Below are positions 31,094-32,627 of a stretch of DNA of 32,627 nucleotides, piece after piece (position 1 is the first letter of the stretch; each line of letters begins with the position of its first letter). The translations under genes were made by a program, and so were the position numbers. The notes beneath the pieces were generated by a model. The model made no database searches. It was given only the letters and a program-made list of their open reading frames with translations, and was not told the DNA's origin. This stretch comes from Bacteroidales bacterium UBA1077 (GTDB taxonomy: Bacteria > Bacteroidota > Bacteroidia > Bacteroidales > UBA932). The DNA is taken from NCBI GenBank assembly GCA_002314195.1, contig DCCQ01000058.1:1-32627 (forward strand), in the 5' to 3' direction.

Positions 31094-32497
31094 ATGAATA
31101 TGAAAACAAAATCATTGATATTAGGCTTTCTCTCAGTGCTTGCGATGACATTCGTTTCATCTTGTCAGGATGAGGAAAATTTCGTCAAGGCAGAAGGTGT
31201 CTCAATCAGTCCGGCTAAGGTGACCCTGACCGCGGGAGATCAGACAGAACTTACAGCGACTGTGACCCCTGGTGATGCCACCAGCAAATACTTCAAGTGG
31301 GAGTCATCGAACGCCAAAGTCGCTTCCGTAGACAATTTCGGAAGGGTCATAGCTCTTACCCCTGGTTCCACCACAATCACGGTAAAGACTGATGATGGCG
31401 ATTTCACAGCTCAAAGTGAGGTCACCGTCAACCCTAGACCAGTAGAGAGCGTGTCTCTTGACAGAACAGAACTCACAGTCTATGAAAGCGAGACTGGCAC
31501 CCTTGTGGCTACAGTGAACCCTGACGGTGCTTCTGACAAGACGGTGACCTGGACATCTGAAGACAAGTATGTCGCCACAGTTGACAAAGCCGGTGTTGTG
31601 ACCGGTGTGTCAACAGGTGAGACTGTGATCACAGTCACCACCAATGACGGTGGAAAGACCGCATCTTGCAAGGTTAAGGTTGAGGCTCGCGTCCCTACCA
31701 AACCGGAGCAGCTTGACCTCTGGAAGAGCGACAATGCCGGCTACCGCCCTATCATTGGCGGTGACGCAGCAGTTGACAAAGGATGGCTTACCTACAAGGA
31801 CGGTGTTGTACGCTGGACGGAGAACACAACAGGCAAGCCTCGTACGGAGACCATTGAGTTCTCAACAGGCTCAAAGTTTACCATCACCCAGATCGGACCT
31901 GATGACTTCAAGGGCACTTGGACCCTTTATTCCAAACTCTTTGACCCAAACAAGACGCTTGGAAAGGGGAATACAAATGCAGACAAGACAACCGTAACTG
32001 TTGGCAATCCTCTTAATGGAGAGACTCTGACAGATGCTGCGGGTGCAGAGCATGTGAATAATGTGGGGATTAAAGGGTTGTACCTCGATTCTACACTTGA
32101 TGCCTGTGTCGAGATCGACTATAAGAACAAGACTGCAAAGGTTGGACTATTCTTCGACCGTCGCAAGGCACAGTCTCTTAATGGTGGAAAGTTTTGTGTT
32201 TATCTTCCGGAAGGTTCTGGAGGAAACAGTTGGGGCAACTATAATTTCGTTCCAAAGGATTTTTCAGAGACAAATTATGATTGGCTCTGGTTCACCGCAA
32301 AAGATGCATTCAAAACATTAAAGTACCAATATTTCGGTGAAGGGCAGAAGACCAGTAATGGAAAGTACTATATCTGCGGCATCTCCATCGCTAATGCTAC
32401 TTCGGCTGATAACACGACTATTTCTGGCAGTTACGATGTTGTCTATCAAGCCAACTACAACGGAAGTAATAGTGAAAGTATTTATTTCGCAAGGTAA
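31094..32497 (+). CDS. Surface lipoprotein with two Big_2 (Ig-like) domains
   Basis: A 467-residue lipoprotein with lipobox VSSC (C24); the ATG two codons later, at 31100, is an equally plausible start. Residues about 34-112 and 113-197 are two bacterial Ig-like group 2 repeats, recognisable by VSISPAKVTLTAGDQTELTA, then SSNAKVASVDNFGRVIALTPG, and the matching VSLDRTELTV...DKAGVVTGVSTG. The remaining about 270 residues (from PTKPEQLDLW) are a module I do not recognise, rich in aromatic and glycine residues. Sitting directly after SusC/SusD, it occupies the SusE/SusF (surface glycan-binding protein) position. A role in binding glycan is therefore likely by context, not by a visible binding motif. 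Confidence 0.82.
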   Translation: MNMKTKSLILGFLSVLAMTFVSSCQDEENFVKAEGVSISPAKVTLTAGDQTELTATVTPGDATSKYFKWESSNAKVASVDNFGRVIALTPGSTTITVKTDDGDFTAQSEVTVNPRPVESVSLDRTELTVYESETGTLVATVNPDGASDKTVTWTSEDKYVATVDKAGVVTGVSTGETVITVTTNDGGKTASCKVKVEARVPTKPEQLDLWKSDNAGYRPIIGGDAAVDKGWLTYKDGVVRWTENTTGKPRTETIEFSTGSKFTITQIGPDDFKGTWTLYSKLFDPNKTLGKGNTNADKTTVTVGNPLNGETLTDAAGAEHVNNVGIKGLYLDSTLDACVEIDYKNKTAKVGLFFDRRKAQSLNGGKFCVYLPEGSGGNSWGNYNFVPKDFSETNYDWLWFTAKDAFKTLKYQYFGEGQKTSNGKYYICGISIANATSADNTTISGSYDVVYQANYNGSNSESIYFAR

Positions 32498-32520
32498 TTG
32501 ACTTTTAGTTGATTCATTAA

Positions 32521-32555
32521 AAACGAGGCGACCGGAATCCCGGTCGCCTCGTTTT
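32521..32555 (+). terminator. Intrinsic terminator of the susC-2 operon
   Basis: AAACGAGGCGACCGG (32521-32535) pairs perfectly with CCGGTCGCCTCGTTT (32540-32554) around a 4-nt loop, followed by further T. With the A-rich 5' side it could also terminate transcription arriving on the minus strand. Confidence 0.9.
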
Positions 32556-32557
32556 TG

Positions 32558-32627
32558 GAAATCATTACCTTAAGTAAAGAGAATGCTTACGAATGCTTAC
32601 GATAAAGTACGACTGTCAGTTTGATTA
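32558..32627. repeat. Right-end non-coding region with short repeats
   Basis: GAAATCATTACCTTAA (32558-32573) is the inverted copy of a word at the 3' end of the Rpn relic. GAATGCTTAC is directly duplicated (32581-32590, 32591-32600). AAAGTACGACTGTCAGTTTG (32604-32623) resembles a word downstream of the Rpn relic. No gene is visible before the window ends. Confidence 0.45.

Overview
The window looks like the chromosome of a Bacteroidota (Bacteroidales) bacterium from a glycan-rich habitat such as the gut. It has two SusC/SusD outer-membrane glycan-uptake pairs, many secreted glycoside hydrolases with Bacteroidota-type signal peptides or lipoboxes, and promoter-like TAnnTTTG boxes instead of E. 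coli-type -10 sites. GC content is near 50% with GC-rich third codon positions. The genus cannot be named from the sequence alone.

Layout. (1) 110-2596, minus strand: a tight three-gene housekeeping operon of a PfkB-type sugar/nucleoside kinase, a DUF6913-like unknown and a DUF368 (PopT-type) membrane protein. (2) 2667-10225, plus strand: a five-gene operon starting with a UPF0104-type membrane protein, then an exported ADP-ribosylglycohydrolase-fold protein, a GH106-like enzyme, a GH28-like enzyme and a half-length GH28 paralogue, closed by a strong terminator. (3) 10322-12577, minus: a GH92 alpha-mannosidase. (4) 12941-13582, plus: an Rpn-family nuclease relic missing its core, followed by a hairpin-rich gap. 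(5) 13915-19383, minus: GH31 and GH3 enzymes overlapping by one base, then a small outer-membrane beta-barrel. (6) 19526-20089: a decayed AbiE-like locus (intact DUF6922-type small protein, truncated AbiEii-like toxin start, promoter and three 23-bp-spaced repeats). (7) 20345-25516, minus: SusD and a SusC interrupted by an in-frame TAA. (8) 25896-32497, plus: a paralogous intact SusC/SusD pair and a Big_2-domain surface lipoprotein, then a terminator.

How the parts work together (inference): SusC/SusD and the lipoprotein would bind and import oligosaccharides, which the GH106/GH28 (rhamnose/uronic-acid type), GH31/GH3 (alpha-/beta-glycoside type) and GH92 (alpha-mannoside) enzymes would trim in the periplasm or at the surface. 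No hybrid two-component, ECF-sigma/anti-sigma or AraC regulator is in the window.

Most notable for follow-up: the hexamer GAATAT/ATATTC occurs at about 84 places (hand count) where composition predicts about 13, and is kept in several reading frames and in non-coding DNA. Also notable are the nonsense-interrupted susC beside its inverted intact paralogue with a shared leader, a thrice-repeated 17-bp dyad in that divergent region, the AbiE relic with regular repeats, and a 3'-UTR module present at two operon ends.
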